Positions 37,094-48,100 of a stretch of DNA of 64,000 bases are shown piece after piece. This DNA is from Verrucomicrobiota bacterium (lineage in GTDB: Bacteria > Verrucomicrobiota > Verrucomicrobiia > Limisphaerales > J093). The position numbers were made by a program, and so were the translations under genes. The stretch's first letter is position 1. Every line of letters begins with the position of its first letter. The notes below the pieces were generated by a model that saw nothing but the letters and a program-made list of their open reading frames with translations, ran no database searches and was not told where the DNA came from. The stretch lies in assembly GCA_027493615.1 (NCBI GenBank), contig JAOSKK010000034.1:1-64000 (forward strand). The letters run 5' to 3'.

Positions 37094-38851
37094 ACCCTCC
37101 CGACGACTCCAAACGCGAGGTCGGCGACGTCCTCTTTACCGCCGGCAAACTCGACGCCGACCAGCTCGAGCTCGTCCGCCGCCGCCAGAAACGCCTCCGC
37201 ACCCCCAGCACCACGCCATCGTCGAGCTCGGCTTCGCCTCCGAAGCCGACACCTACGCCGCCCTCGCCGGCCTCCACGGCCTCGAGTTCGTCGACCTCTG
37301 CCACTTCGCCTTCCCCGCCGGACTCCCCGACGAAAAGCGCTTCCCCGCCGCCGTCATCCACAACCACAAGGTGCTCCCGCTCGCCCTCGACGACGCCAGC
37401 GCCACCGTCGCCTTCATCGAGCCTCCCCGACAGACCGAGCTCGGCAACCTCCGCCTCCTCCTCAACCGCCAGGTCAAACCCGTCCTTACCACCCCCAGTT
37501 GCTACCGTAACGCCATCCGCCAGCACTTCGGCATCGGCGCCGAAGCCATCCAGCGCCTCGGCGAGGACCGCGAGGGCCATGACGCCTCGCCCGACATTGT
37601 CTTCCAGGTCGGCGCCAGCGAGAACGACGCCGCCGTCACCGCCGGCATCGCCCGCTACGTCGATCTCCTCCTCGCGGACGCCCTCCGCCTCCAGGCCACC
37701 GACATCCACATCGAACCCTACGCCGGCCGCGTCAAGCTCCGCTACCGCGTCGACGGCGTCATGCAGCCCGTCACCACCCCCGACAGCCTCCGCCAGGTCT
37801 ACGGCGCCCTCGTCTCCCGCCTCAAAATCATGGCCGGCCTCGACATCGCCGAGAAGCGCCTCCCCCCGACGGGCGCATCACCATGAAAACCGACGTCGCG
37901 GCCTACGACCTCCGCGTCTCCATCATCCCCACCAAACACGGCGAGGCCGTCTGCCTCCGCATCCTCGGCCGCCACACCCTCCTCCTCGACCTCCGCGAAC
38001 TCGGCCTCGAACCCGACCAGGAACAGCTCCTCCGCTCCCTCACCCGCCTCCCCCAGGGACTCGTCCTCCTCACCGGCCCCACCGGCAGCGGCAAGACCAC
38101 CACCCTCTACGCCACCCTCGCCAACGCCAACGACGAAGGCCGCAAGATCCTCACCATCGAAGACCCCGTCGAGTACCAGCTCGAAGGCATCGTCCAGATC
38201 CAAACCAAGGAGGAAATCGGCCTCGACTTCGCCGCCGGCCTCCGCGCCATCCTTCGCCACGACCCCGATGTCGTGCTCATCGGCGAAATCCGGGACCGCG
38301 AAACCGCCGACATCGCCGTCCGCGCCGCCCAGACCGGTCACCTCGTCTTCTCCACCCTCCACGCCAACGACAGCGTCAACGTCATCACCCGCCTCCTCGA
38401 CATGGGCATTGACCCCTTCCCCGTCGGCGCCGCCCTCGTCTGCAGCATGGCCCAACGCCTCGCCCAGCGCGTCTGTCGCCATTGCGCCGAACCCGACGAC
38501 GCCCTCCCGGACGAGCTCCGCAATGAGATGGCCCATGCCCTGCGCCTCGCGCCCGACGCCGTCCACGCCCTCCGCGGCCGCGGTTGCGTCGAGTGCAACG
38601 GCAAGGGCACGCGCGGCCGCGTCGCCATCTACGAGTTCTTCGTCATGAGCGAGGCCGTCGCCGACCTGTTCGGCCCCGACCTCACCACCGGGGTGCTCCG
38701 TTCGGCGGCCCGCCAGCACGGCTGGCGTTCCCTCCGCGAGCTGGCCTGGAAGAAGGTCCAGCAGGGCCTCATCCCTGCTGCCGAGGTCCAGCGCCTCACC
38801 TACCGCATCAAACAGCCCGACGCCCAGCCCCTCCTCGCCCTCGTCCCGTAA
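37090..38851 (+). CDS. GspE/PilB-type assembly ATPase, two frameshifts
   Basis: It starts at GTG (MNPPDDSKREVGDVLFTAGK) with an MshEN-type N-domain. The catalytic core has DALRLQATDIHIEPYAGRVKLRYRVDGV, Walker A GPTGSGKTTTLY, Asp box ILTIEDPVEYQLEGIVQ, Walker B DVVLIGEIRDRETADIA, His box HLVFSTLHANDSVNVITRL and the zinc-binding CRHC…CVEC cluster. Frame shifts lie near 37200 (five C) and 37868. It powers assembly of a pilus or pseudopilus from the inner-membrane side. No platform protein (PilC/GspF) or prepilin peptidase follows; the strand goes on to a repeat and unrelated genes. Confidence 0.9.
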
Positions 38852-39225
38852 CGCCGCGTTTCATGCCGCTCCCGCCCGGCCGTCTGGGATCGCAAAGCGT
38901 TTGGAGTGCGGCGTCTTCCAGCGCCGCTTTGCGTTGGCCCCTCCCCGCACACTCCGCCGGTCCGCGGCTCCGCCGCCGCCCTCCGGCATCGCCCGACCTG
39001 CACGAGCTGCCAGCAGGGAAAAGCCGGTTGACTTCAGAGGTGGCCGGCGTAGCCTCGCCACCATCTTATTTCTCCCATGGTCGTATCTAACCTGTGCCCC
39101 AGGGGGCTGGGACCGGTGCAAAGGGCCTTGCCAGGACGACGGACGATGCGGGACACACCCGCGACGGCCCCCCGTGGCTGCCCTCCGCCAGAGTTGACCC
39201 TCGCAACCTGAGCCACACACCCACC
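38852..39225. other. Intergenic region with a family-2 repeat
   Basis: 374 bases hold the repeat at 38891-38933 and, around 39025-39065, a short G+C-rich stretch (GTGGCCGGCGTAGCCTCGCC) that looks like another dispersed repeat type. No gene is seen. Confidence 0.5.
38891..38933 (+). repeat. Dispersed repeat family 2, single copy
   Basis: CGCAAAGCGTTTGGAGTGCG… to …CCAGCGCCGCTTTGCG. It matches the right arm at 18241-18278 with two differences, and CGCAAAGCG / CGCTTTGCG at its ends forms a 9-bp inverted repeat. It begins 39 bases after the ATPase gene stop. Confidence 0.9.
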
Positions 39226-39769
39226 GTGAACCCCTGGCTGGCCTTTTCCCTCCTTGGCCTTGCGTGTCTGGCAGCGGGCTGCGCTTCGGTGCGCCCCGTG
39301 GATTTGCACGCGGACAATCCGGAAGCGCAGAAGCAGATCGAGCGACGATTGCACCAGGTCCTCGCGGCGGCGGGGGAGCAAGGACTTCGAGCGCCTGGAC
39401 AGCTATCACTTCTATGGTCCGAAGTTCACCAGGTTCTCTGGCGGGTCACCGGTGATCATGGACGCCGCAGCCACGCGCAAAGCCGAGCACGAGGGGTTGG
39501 CGGCACTCCAGGAACTGACGATGGGGGTGGACGCGCTGAAGATTGACGTCTTTGGCACCGTTGGGATCGCCACGTTCATTCTCAACTACAGCTTTGCTTC
39601 CGGCGATGCGACCGTTCGTCGGAAGGAGCGCTCGACGTTGGTATTCGTGAACGAGCGCGGGGATTGGAAGATAGCGCATGAGCACCTGTCGCCCATCACG
39701 CCTGCCGAACCAGATGGTCCGGAGAACAAGAGCCAGCCGATGCGCTCAGAGAATGGCTCCCGTCGCTGA
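39226..39769 (+). CDS. NTF2-like (SnoaL/DUF4440-type) lipoprotein, one frameshift
   Basis: A GTG start at 39226 gives MNPWLAFSLLGLACLAAGCA with a lipobox (LAAGC). After a one-base excess in the G-run near 39375 the frame continues SKDFERLDSYHFYGPKFTRFSG…IDVFGTVGIATFILNYSF…RKERSTLVFVNERGDWKIAHEHLSPI, the cone-shaped NTF2-like fold with its terminal strand WKIAHEH. Ligand or enzyme activity cannot be predicted. It is the first of a group of small orphan-family genes. Confidence 0.7.
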
Positions 39770-39863
39770 GCTGGGCGTCGGGCCGTACCGAACGACCAAG
39801 CCGGGCGGCATGCGGAACCGACGGTCCTGCTGAGGGCAGGCCGATGTGACCACAGGAAAAGCC

Positions 39864-40740
39864 ATGAAGATCGTACTCATCACAGGAACCAGCACGGGCA
39901 TCGGGCTCGCGACGGCGTTGCGGCTGGCCAGAGCGGGGACCGCGTCTATGCCAGCATGCGCGACCTGCAGCGCGCGGGCGCCCTCCGGCAATCCGCTTCG
40001 GCCGAGCGACTGCCCATCGAACTGGTTGAACTGGATGTTGACAGCGCAAGTTCGGTGGCCGGCGCCGTCAGGCAGGTGCTGCACCGCGAAGGCCGTCTGG
40101 ATGTGCTGGTCAACAACGCCGGCATCGCTCCCTTCAACCCGATTGAGGCGGCTTCGGACGATGAAGTGAAGCGGGTTTTCGAGACGAACGTGTTTGGAGC
40201 CTTGCGGATGATCCGCGCCGTACTGCCCGTCATGCGATCGCAACGGAGTGGCATCATCGTCAACGTCAGTTCCGTGGCGGGCCGTCTGGGTCCCTCCTGC
40301 ATGGGCGTCTATTCCGCGAGCAAGTTCGCCTTGGAAGCCGTCAGCGAGTCGCTGGCACGCGAAGTCTTCCCGCATGGCATTCGCGTGGTGATCATCGAGC
40401 CCGGCATCATTGTGACTCCCATCCTCGAGAAGGCCCTGGCCAATCTGCCGCCTGAGGGGACTCGCCCTACGGCGCTGCCATCCGTCGCACACGGACGATC
40501 TTCGCGCAAGGCCAGCGTCACGGCGGACAGCCGGACCTGGTTGCGGAGGTGATCGAGCGAGCGATGGCGGATCCGGTCCCGAGGCTGCGCTATCTGGCCG
40601 GCTCGGACGCCGCGGCCTTCGTGGCTGGCCGCGCCCGCATGAGCGACGAGGACTGGATCGCCATGGAGCGGCACGCGACCGATGAAGCGTACTTCGCCGA
40701 GTTCGCCACACGGTTTCCGGCAAGTCTTCAACGCTCATGA
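39864..40740 (+). CDS. Short-chain dehydrogenase/reductase, two frameshifts
   Basis: Cofactor motif [14 protein letters not shown], then after a shift near 39935 [29 protein letters not shown] (NNAG), [10 protein letters not shown] (catalytic Ser) and [15 protein letters not shown] (Tyr-x-x-x-Lys), so the catalytic set is complete. The second shift is near 40470; the C-tail ends [12 protein letters not shown]. Classical SDR, NAD(P)-dependent, substrate unknown. The ATGA overlap at 40737-40740 couples it to the DUF2200 gene. Confidence 0.85.
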
Positions 40741-41090
40741 CAACAAAGCACCGGATCTTCACGACGAGCTTCGCAAGCGTCTATCCTTACTATGTCGCCA
40801 AGGCCGAGCGAAAAGGGCGCCAGAAGTCAGACGTGGATGCCATCATTCGCTGGCTGACAGGCTACAACCAGCGGCAGTTGGAGGACCAACTGCAGAGGCA
40901 GAAGGACTTCGAGACCTTCTTCAAGGAGGCCCCGAAGCCGAATCCCGCCCGGACCCTCATCAAGGGCGTCGTCTGCGGCGTGCGCGTGGAGGACATCAAA
41001 GATCCGACGATGCGCGAAATACGCTACCTCGATAAACTGGTCGATGAGCTGGCCAAGGGGAAGGCGATGGAGAAGATCCTCCGGACCTGA
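40737..41090 (+). CDS. DUF2200-family protein
   Basis: 117 residues, intact. The sequence follows the DUF2200 pattern closely: [93 protein letters not shown]. No signal peptide, probably cytoplasmic. The function of the family is not known. Its start overlaps the SDR stop by four bases; a 12-bp hairpin follows 60 bases after its stop. Confidence 0.88.
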   Translation: MTTKHRIFTTSFASVYPYYVAKAERKGRQKSDVDAIIRWLTGYNQRQLEDQLQRQKDFETFFKEAPKPNPARTLIKGVVCGVRVEDIKDPTMREIRYLDKLVDELAKGKAMEKILRT

Positions 41091-41149
41091 CCCGTGCGCC
41101 GCACCGAACCGCCCGCCGGCTGGGCGTCTGGGCGCCTTCGCTGGGAAGC

Positions 41150-41194
41150 CCCGGCGACCCAGGCCGAAGGGAGTCGCTGAGTTGGGTCGCCGGG
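41150..41194. repeat. 12-bp perfect hairpin between DUF2200 and DUF1294 genes
   Basis: CCCGGCGACCCA (41150-41161) and TGGGTCGCCGGG (41183-41194) pair perfectly around a 21-base loop. The right part (GTCGCTGAGTTGGGTCGCCGGGCCG) resembles GTCGCTGAGCTGGGCGTCGGGCCG near 39762. It could be a terminator or a recombination junction; no canonical attC boxes are found. Confidence 0.5.
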
Positions 41195-41218
41195 CCGAAT
41201 CGATGGTCATCACCACGC

Positions 41219-41692
41219 ATGTCGCGCCAACGGTCACTGCGTCACGATAGGAGGGCGGAGCATCGCGTCGTTGCTGCGTCCGTGCTGCCCCGCAGCCGGA
41301 CGGGGCGCGTGGGGATCGGTGCGTGGCTCGTCCTTGCTTGCGTTGTCGCGTTCCCGGTGTACGCGCTGAACCGCCACGCCGCGGTCGTCGATTGGCACCT
41401 GCTGTTTGGCATACCCTGCCTGGCCTCGGCGACGGCCTACGTGGCGTATCGCATCGACAAGCGCCGCGCCGAGGCCGGCGCATGGCGAATTTCAGAGTGG
41501 ACACTGCATACGATCGAAATGTGTGGCGGCTGGCCGGGCGCCTTCCTGGCGCAGCGAAGGTATCGACACAAGATCGCGAAGCGTTCGTACCAATTCACCT
41601 TCTGGCTGATCATCCTGCTGCATCACCTGCTGGCCGCCGATTCCCTGGCCGGATGGAAGTACACCAGGATGCTGATCGACGGCATTCGTTGA
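41219..41692 (+). CDS. DUF1294 membrane protein
   Basis: 157 residues. Two N-terminal membrane segments (IGAWLVLACVVAFPVYAL, HLLFGIPCLASATAYVAYRIDKR) are followed by the family motif RISEWTLHTIEMCGGWPGAFLAQRRYRHKIAKRSYQFTFWLIILLHHLL. The first ~30 Arg-rich residues are of uncertain use; a start inside this stretch is possible. It lacks the cold-shock domain often attached to DUF1294. The role of the family is unknown. Confidence 0.85.
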   Translation: MSRQRSLRHDRRAEHRVVAASVLPRSRTGRVGIGAWLVLACVVAFPVYALNRHAAVVDWHLLFGIPCLASATAYVAYRIDKRRAEAGAWRISEWTLHTIEMCGGWPGAFLAQRRYRHKIAKRSYQFTFWLIILLHHLLAADSLAGWKYTRMLIDGIR

Positions 41693-41720
41693 GGGAACCA
41701 CCCCAAGAGCCACGAGGCAC

Positions 41721-42092
41721 GTGCCGACCATGAAGACGCAAGTACGTGACGAGCTGCTGCAAACATTGCTCTGTCGAAAGTCCCGCCGGTCGGCGGAGTG
41801 TCTGCGACGACCGGGACGCGCGGGATTCACGCAAGGAGCACCAGCCGCACAGCAGTGCCGTGGAGATGGCCGAAGCCATGGGCATCGACCTGTTGACGGA
41901 GGAACAGTACCGGGAACTCCAGCGGCTCGGGGCGTTCGACACGAGGACGTCCAGTTGGGTGAGGACACCGACCGAGGTGCGCTCACTCGGCGGCGCGCTC
42001 TTCGGCGACCGCCGCTACGGCAGGATGTTCGTGTACCACAACGGCGCGCCGTCCATGCGGCCAGGGGTTTTCGCGGCTCGCTCCGGGTGTGA
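41721..42092 (+). pseudogene. DUF4256-family protein with internal deletion and frameshifts
   Basis: The N-terminus MKTQVRDELLQTLL is followed almost at once, in another frame, by VESPAGRRSVCDDRDARDSRKEHQPHSSAVEMAEAMGIDLLTEEQYRELQRLGAFDTRTSSWVRTPTEVRSLGGALFGDRRYGRMFVYHNGA and, back in the first frame, ARGFRGSLRV. Full-length DUF4256 proteins have about 60 more residues between these first two blocks (the region with EPDVVGYD and YIFYDC), so a segment is missing here. Deletion rather than sequencing error is the simpler explanation for that part. Probably non-functional. Confidence 0.7.
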
Positions 42093-42174
42093 CAGCGACC
42101 TCGCCCGGCCGAGTAGAGAACATCCTCCGCATGCCTGTGTGATACAGGAGGTGATCGCTTCATCCAGGCCGGTC

Positions 42175-43531
42175 TCAGGGAGACCTCAGGTCCTCCCAGA
42201 ATTCCCACGCACCCAAGTCCGGGCGACCCACTCGAGGTCGGCCGGAGATGTCCTCGATCACTTCCGGAAGGAAGGCACCTTGGTCAATGGCTCCGGTGGC
42301 GTTTCGGGAGAGCGCCAGGTTGCCCGTCTCCGGATCCACGAAGTACCCGTCCAGCCGGCCGGTGAGATTGTGGGTGGCCTCGGCCTCTCCCCCTCGAAGC
42401 GAATCTCGCCGTGCACCAGGTTGTTCACGAGTGTTGTCTGGGTCGTGCCCGTTCCGACGCGGATGCCCCGGCTCCAGTTCCGCTCTGGACGCCAGATCGA
42501 GTTGTGCAGCACCTTGACCCGCTCGACGTGCCAGAGCTCGATGCCGCAATCCGGCCCGCCGGCAATGAAATTGTTGCGGACGACCGCGTCGGCGACATAG
42601 ACAAGCCGTTCTCCCGCCAGATTCGCCGTGGATTCGCCCGGGTTACCGAGCGCGATTCCCCGGTCGCAGTTCAGGATAAGGTTGCGCTCCACCACGAGCT
42701 GTCGTGAACGCACCCAGAGGAAGATCGCCGCCCGTCCGCCTCCGCGGCGGCCTTGGATGCGGCGGAAGACATTGTCGCTGAAGGTCCAGTTCTCGAGGGC
42801 CATCATGTCAATCGCCGCGATGTAGTCGCCGCCGAACAGCCATTCGGCCGGGGGATCCGGGTGTTCTCGAAGTCACAGTAGCGCACCGAGCCGTTCACCG
42901 CCCGAACCTCCGGGTCCCGGCCTGCCGACCCTTTGATCGCCCGCACCCCAATGTCCCGGAACCGACAGTGGTAGATGTGGATGTCCCGCGGCGCGTTTTC
43001 CGCCTCGACCTTGATGCCGTAGGAGCGGCAGTCAGCGAACGTCAGGTCCGCAATGGTGACCCCGGCGCAGCGCGCGATGTGCAGGAGATCGTCCCCGGGC
43101 TCCGGGTGGTCCCAGCCCTGGCCGCGCAATGTGACGCGGGCGGGATCACCCGAGGCGCTGCGGAGCGTGATCTGCTGCTTTCCCGCGAGCACGACGGGGC
43201 GAAGGAGATTGTAGTCGCCGTCCGCCAACAAGATCGTGCCGCCGGCTCCGACCTGCTCGACGGCCTGGAACAGCTCCGGCACGGTCGCCACGTGGAGCAC
43301 CTCGCCGCGCGGTGGGGGCAAGGGTGGCGCCTGCGGAAACCAGGCAGGCACGACCGCCTTCCCGCGCGGCACGACTGGTGTGCCGCCCGCGTCCGGAGTG
43401 CGGTGGGGAGCTTGGAGCGGCCGGCCGGCAGCGGAAGCCGCCGTCAGCAGTGTCTGACGCCAGGGCGGGCTGAGGGTCACTTCAGCCCAAGCGGTGGCGA
43501 TCGCCAGCAGCCAGGGAGACCAATGGTGCAT
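42175..43531 (-). CDS. Secreted right-handed beta-helix (pectate-lyase-like) protein, two frameshifts
   Basis: The start at 43531 (MHHWSPWLLAIATAWAEVTL) gives a signal peptide. The chain then reads VATVPELFQAVEQVGAGGTILLADGDYNLLRPVVL, the usual opening of chondroitinase-B/pectate-lyase-like beta helices, followed by many ladder turns (VTIADLTFADCRSYGIKVEAEN, HIYHCRFRDIGVRAIKG, WTFSDNVFRRIQG, LVVERNLILNCDRGIALG, VVRNNFIAGGPDCGIELW, VKVLHNSIW). It ends with a domain typical of these proteins (DISGRPRVGRPDLGAWEF). Frame shifts lie near 42850 (five G) and 42390 (five C). Likely a polysaccharide lyase or binding protein outside the cytoplasm. Confidence 0.78.
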
Positions 43532-44045
43532 GGAACGAGACAGTGACGCAGCGCCCGCCGGCAAAGCAAGCGAACAGCCATGAGCGACCTACAGCCCGTC
43601 GGCCGGAATCACGCGGCGTCTCGAAGTCAGTGAAGCGCTCTTTCAGATGACCGACGCGATGGAATCGCTGAAGCCGGACGACGTGCAGGCGGCGCAGGCC
43701 CGCGAGGGCTTGGACCGCCGTCAGCGCAATCGCCGGCGCGACCCGGCGTTCCGCCGCCAGGGAGAGTGGTTCTTCACGCTGCCGTGCAGGCAGCGGATGC
43801 TCATGAACAATGAGACCACTGCCAGGGCGTGATTCGGCTCGACCGTTGGCGCCAGCCTGGATGCCGCGCGAGGAGCCGGCACATGAGATTCGAAAGTACT
43901 GGGCGATTCCGAAGCGGCAGGTGGAATCCTCGACCGTGATGGAACCCCGTGACCGGATGCCCGAACGCTGAGGCCAGAGGGGCCCTTCGACCCGCTGCGA
44001 TGGTGTGAGCCGCTTGTGGCCAGCATGGTGGCCTTGTCGGTCGCC
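43532..44045. other. Intergenic region with a possible gene remnant
   Basis: About 510 bases. A short plus-strand frame at 43647-43832 (TDAMESLKPDDVQAAQARE…FRRQGEWFFTL…QRMLMNNET) has partly protein-like composition (the RQGEWFF stretch) but no complete domain, and may be a fragment of a larger lost gene. Nothing else is recognised. Confidence 0.35.
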
Positions 44046-44996
44046 TTAGGTCGACGGGCGTCGCAATGCCTCACGGGCTCGTGAATGGGGTCGGCTCAAC
44101 GGCACGTCGGGCAAGCCGGCCAGCAAGATCATGTCCTGCTGGTGGTTCACGTAGGCCTCGAAGACATACTCGTTCCAGTAGTTTGCCGACAAGCCGTACT
44201 TCATGAGCTGCGAGTACGCCTGATCGGCCGCGGTGATCCCCATTCCGGAGATCGTTCTGGCGAAGAACGCCTCCCATTCCTGCGGGTCCGCAAACACGAA
44301 GCGACCTTCCCGTTCCCGGCAGAGTACGTAGGGCGTGGTGAACACGACCGAGTAGCCCAGCCGCGCCGTCTCAAAAGGCTCGCGCAACACCCTGGCGAAC
44401 CAGATCTCGCCGGGTCGCCCGCGGTACCCGGCCGGCACCACGCACCGGTGTTGCGTCCCCGTGACGAACTCACGGAGGAGGACGTGATCCCCAACCGCGC
44501 CCTCGTGCTTGTAAAGCCCCATCCGCGACTCCTGCATGCACTCAAACAGCCGGACGAGACTCGGCTCCGTCTGCAGCCGTCGGCAGAGGTCGATTGCCAC
44601 CGTGCCGAAGGTTTCCTTCTCCGGTCCCACGTGCGAATCGAAGACAGCCCAGCAGAAGAAATACGACATCGTGAGCGGGCTCATCGGCGGACCGGAAGGC
44701 AGGTATTCCTCTTCGGCAGCCGCGTAGGCATCGGCAAGCCGTCTGCACATCCGAAGTTCGGCCAGGTCCTCGACCAGGATCGACAACGTGTTCTGGGCGT
44801 GGGTGTACACCGCATGAAGCGGATCCCTGTCCCCCAGGCGCTCCTCTGCGATCACCCCTCGCTCCAATTGCTCCGCTCGCTCAGCGCCCAACCGGATGGC
44901 CGCGAAGTCGATGACTTTCCGGCGCAGCTCCTTGTCCAGCGCCGCCAGCACGCTCCTGGAAATGGGACCTCTCGGATTGTCAGAATCGCGCATCAT
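44046..44996 (-). CDS. Uncharacterised protein, ~316 residues
   Basis: An intact frame not assigned to a family. The start is taken at the first of two adjacent ATGs (MMRDSDNPRGPISRSVLAAL) because the longer frame upstream (to 45176) is Arg-rich and unlike a protein. The chain looks helical (LDKELRRKVIDFAAIRLGAERAEQLERGV, NTLSILVEDLAELRMCRRLADAYAAAEEEYLP), with aromatic blocks (TMSYFFCWAVFDSHVGPEKETFGTVAIDL; YSQLMKYGLSANYWNEYVFEAYVNHQQDMILL). No signal peptide or membrane helix. Likely a soluble cytoplasmic protein of unknown job. Confidence 0.6.
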   Translation of the reverse strand: MMRDSDNPRGPISRSVLAALDKELRRKVIDFAAIRLGAERAEQLERGVIAEERLGDRDPLHAVYTHAQNTLSILVEDLAELRMCRRLADAYAAAEEEYLPSGPPMSPLTMSYFFCWAVFDSHVGPEKETFGTVAIDLCRRLQTEPSLVRLFECMQESRMGLYKHEGAVGDHVLLREFVTGTQHRCVVPAGYRGRPGEIWFARVLREPFETARLGYSVVFTTPYVLCREREGRFVFADPQEWEAFFARTISGMGITAADQAYSQLMKYGLSANYWNEYVFEAYVNHQQDMILLAGLPDVPLSRPHSRAREALRRPST

Positions 44997-45190
44997 CGCC
45001 GCCGGGGAATCGTCCCTCCGGCTGCGGGGCCTGTCCAGTGCCTTGTGCCGAGCCGCCCCCCAGCGACCCTGCGAGATGAGACCGCGTTTGGACGTTGGCC
45101 TGGAGGAGGTGCGTCCATGGTGGCCCACTCCAATGAAGGACCGCCCAGATCGAGGTTGAACCCGCGCTGGGCGCAACTAGACTCGCGCGT

Positions 45191-48100
45191 GTGACTCCAA
45201 ACCCGATGACCTGGCCCGGCGGTTGGGCAAGGAGTTCCGGCTCTCTGCTCGCGCGTTGGCTGAGGCTGGTGGCTGCCACACTGGTCCTCTGTGCCGTCGC
45301 GCTCCTGCGCGCGGGCCTGCCGCGCGACGTTTCGTTTGTCGCGACGCATGACCAGAGCGAGCAGCGGTATGTGCTCGTCCTGCCCGGGGATTTGATGCGA
45401 CCCAACCCCAGGATGTCCTGATCTGCCTGCACGGGCATGGGTCGGATCGTTGGCAATTCATCCGCGACGAGCGCGGGGAAGCCCGCGCCACCCGCGAGTT
45501 CGCCACCCAGCATGGCATGGTTCTCATCGCCCCGGATTACCGGGCGAACACGTCCTGGATGGGACCGGCCGCCGAGGCCGACCTTGTTCAGATCATCGGC
45601 GAGCTTCGGAGGCAATACCGGATCCGCCGCCTGCTCCTCGCCGGCGGCTCGATGGGGGCAACCAGTGCGTTGACCTTCGCGGCCTTGCACCCCGACCTGT
45701 TGGACGGCGTGGTCGCCTTCAATGGGCACGCCAACCACCTGGAGTACGGCCGGTTCCAGGAAGCCATCCAGACGGCGTTCGGCGGAACCAAGCAAGCGAT
45801 CCCGGAGGAGTATCGGAAGCGCAGCGCGGAGTTTTTTCCGGAGCGATTGACCATGCCAGTCGCCCTCACGGCCGGGGGGCAAAGACATCGTCGTGCCGCC
45901 TGACAGCGTGGTGCGGTTGGCGCGGGCGGTCCAGAAGCACAACCCGGCGGTGTGGCTGGACTTCCAGGACACGCGAGGTCACGAGACCGAGTACGCCGCC
46001 GCGATGGCGGCGTATGAGTTCGTCATGCGGGCACTCGACGGGAAGCCCGTGGACGTGTCGTTGGCGATCAACGGGAGGACGACGCCGCCCGCCCCCGCTT
46101 CGGCGGCGGGCGTATGGTTTTATGCAGCCGGCGGGAGCGGGGCGCAGGTGCTCCTTACCGGCCACGCCACCGTGCCGGGTTCCTGGCGGATGACGGCGGT
46201 GCTCGGCATCGGCGATGAGGTGCGAATGTCCCTTGTCCCGCACGGGAACGTGCTGCCCGAGCTCCAGTTTCGGGCCGAGACGCTCTCTCCGGCGGGCCTG
46301 CAATGCCGGGCCGAGACGAACGCGTTGGTCATCCGGGCCGTCGCGGGTGCTGGCGCGGTGCGCCTCACCGAGTTCGCCCTGCACGGCGTCCCGGCGGCGC
46401 TTCATCCCACACGCCGCCCGTTCTCGCGTGCCCCGGTGATCGGCTCCCCCGATCTTCACCCGGCAATCGTCAGCGCCTTGGTCGAATGGGACTGGCGGAT
46501 GCAGGACGGGATCCAAACCCCGCGTGAACCTCGTACCTACTCCCAGGCCGTGGAGAAGCTCATACGCCGGACCGATCGCCTCGTCGCCGAGCGGCTCAAT
46601 CTGGGGACACTCGGCGCGGAGCAACGGGCCGCCTGGACCACGCTGCGCGCGGCCGCCTTGCCCCCGCCCGACGATGTCCTGGCCGGCGAGGCCCGCTGGC
46701 TCGAGCTCCATCGCTTGCGCCGCGAGATCGTGCTCGCCGACCCGCTCTTCAAGCACCCTGCCCTGCTGTTCGTCAAACACGTCCCCTCGGTCATGAGCCA
46801 TCAGCTCACGCAAGTCTACGGTTACTGTGCCCGGCCGGGTGGCGGTGTGTTTGCGTTGACCGAACCCGGGGTGAGTATGCGGACGCGCGATCTCACGCCC
46901 GCCTCCCTGCCGCCCGGGAATTTCATGACGCCCGAGCTCTCCTACGATGGCGCGAAAGTGCTGTTCGCCTATTGCCCGGTGAAGGAAGCGCCGGGCACGT
47001 GGGATTTCAACGACCAGACCCGGCACTTGCGGTACCACCTCTACGAACTCGACCTGGGCTCCGGCGCTGTGCGCCCGCTCACCCAGGGCGACACCGACAA
47101 CTTTTCGCCCGTCATCCTGCCGGGAGGGGAGGTGCTGTTCATCTCGACGCGACGCGGCGGGTACCACCGATGCGGTCGGGGCCCGTGCTTTGTCTACACG
47201 CTCGCGCGCATGGGCGCCGATGGACAGGACCCGCACAGCGTTTCGTTCCACGAGACCCATGAATGGGACCCGAGTCTCTTGAATGACGGGCGCGTCGTTT
47301 ACACGCGCTGGGACTACGTGGATCGCAACGCCGTGCATTACGCGCAGCTCTGGTCGGCGCTCCCGGATGGAAGCAACGCGCGCATCTACTACGGAAACAA
47401 CACCTGGAATCCGACCGGCATTTGGGAGGCCCGCGCGATCCCGGGCAGCTCCCGCATCATGGCCACCGCAGCTCCGCACCACGGCATGAGTGCCGGGTCG
47501 GTGATCCGGTTGGACACCGCGCGCGGGGTGGATGGCCCGGAGCCCCTGACTCGCCTGACGCCGGACGTGCGGTTCCCGGAGTCCGAGTTCCCGCTGGCCT
47601 TCGGTCCCAATCCGGCGACCGCGCATGACTTTGACACGCCGATCACGCAGTACTGGCGCAGCCCGCTCCTGGAACCGGGGATGGAGACAACCGCCCCCGA
47701 AGAAGAGCTTCGCTGGCCGGGGCATTGCTACAAGTCACCGTGGCCCCTCTCCGAAACGTGCTTCATCGTCTCGTACAGTTTCGACCAACTGGTGGGCGAG
47801 CCCGGACCCAATCTGCCCAACATGTTCGGCCTCTACTTCGCCGATGCGTTTGGCAACAAGGAACTCATCTACCGCGATCCCGCCATCTCCAGTCTCTGGG
47901 CGCGGCCGCTGGCCCGGCGCGCGCCGCCCCCGGAGTTGGCCGGGCCGGTGCCGCACGCCGGCCACGAAACCGGGACTTTCTTCCTGGCCAATGTCCGGGA
48001 GGGCTGGCCCGCATTGCCCGACACCGCGGCGATCACCCACTTGCGGATTGTGCAGGTGTTGCTCAAGACCACCCCCAACGCGGATGCTCCTCCCGTCGGA

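Noticed and set aside
41150..41194. Integron attC site
   Set aside because: GTTGGGT at 41181 fits the R' core consensus, but no matching RYYYAAC box lies at the other end and no integrase or second clear site is found; kept only as a hairpin.
43371..43410. Another coding copy of repeat family 1 (AGGTPVVPRG) in the beta-helix gene
   Set aside because: The peptide is similar, but the DNA (GGCACGACTGGTGTGCCGCC) does not match the repeat well enough to be called a copy.
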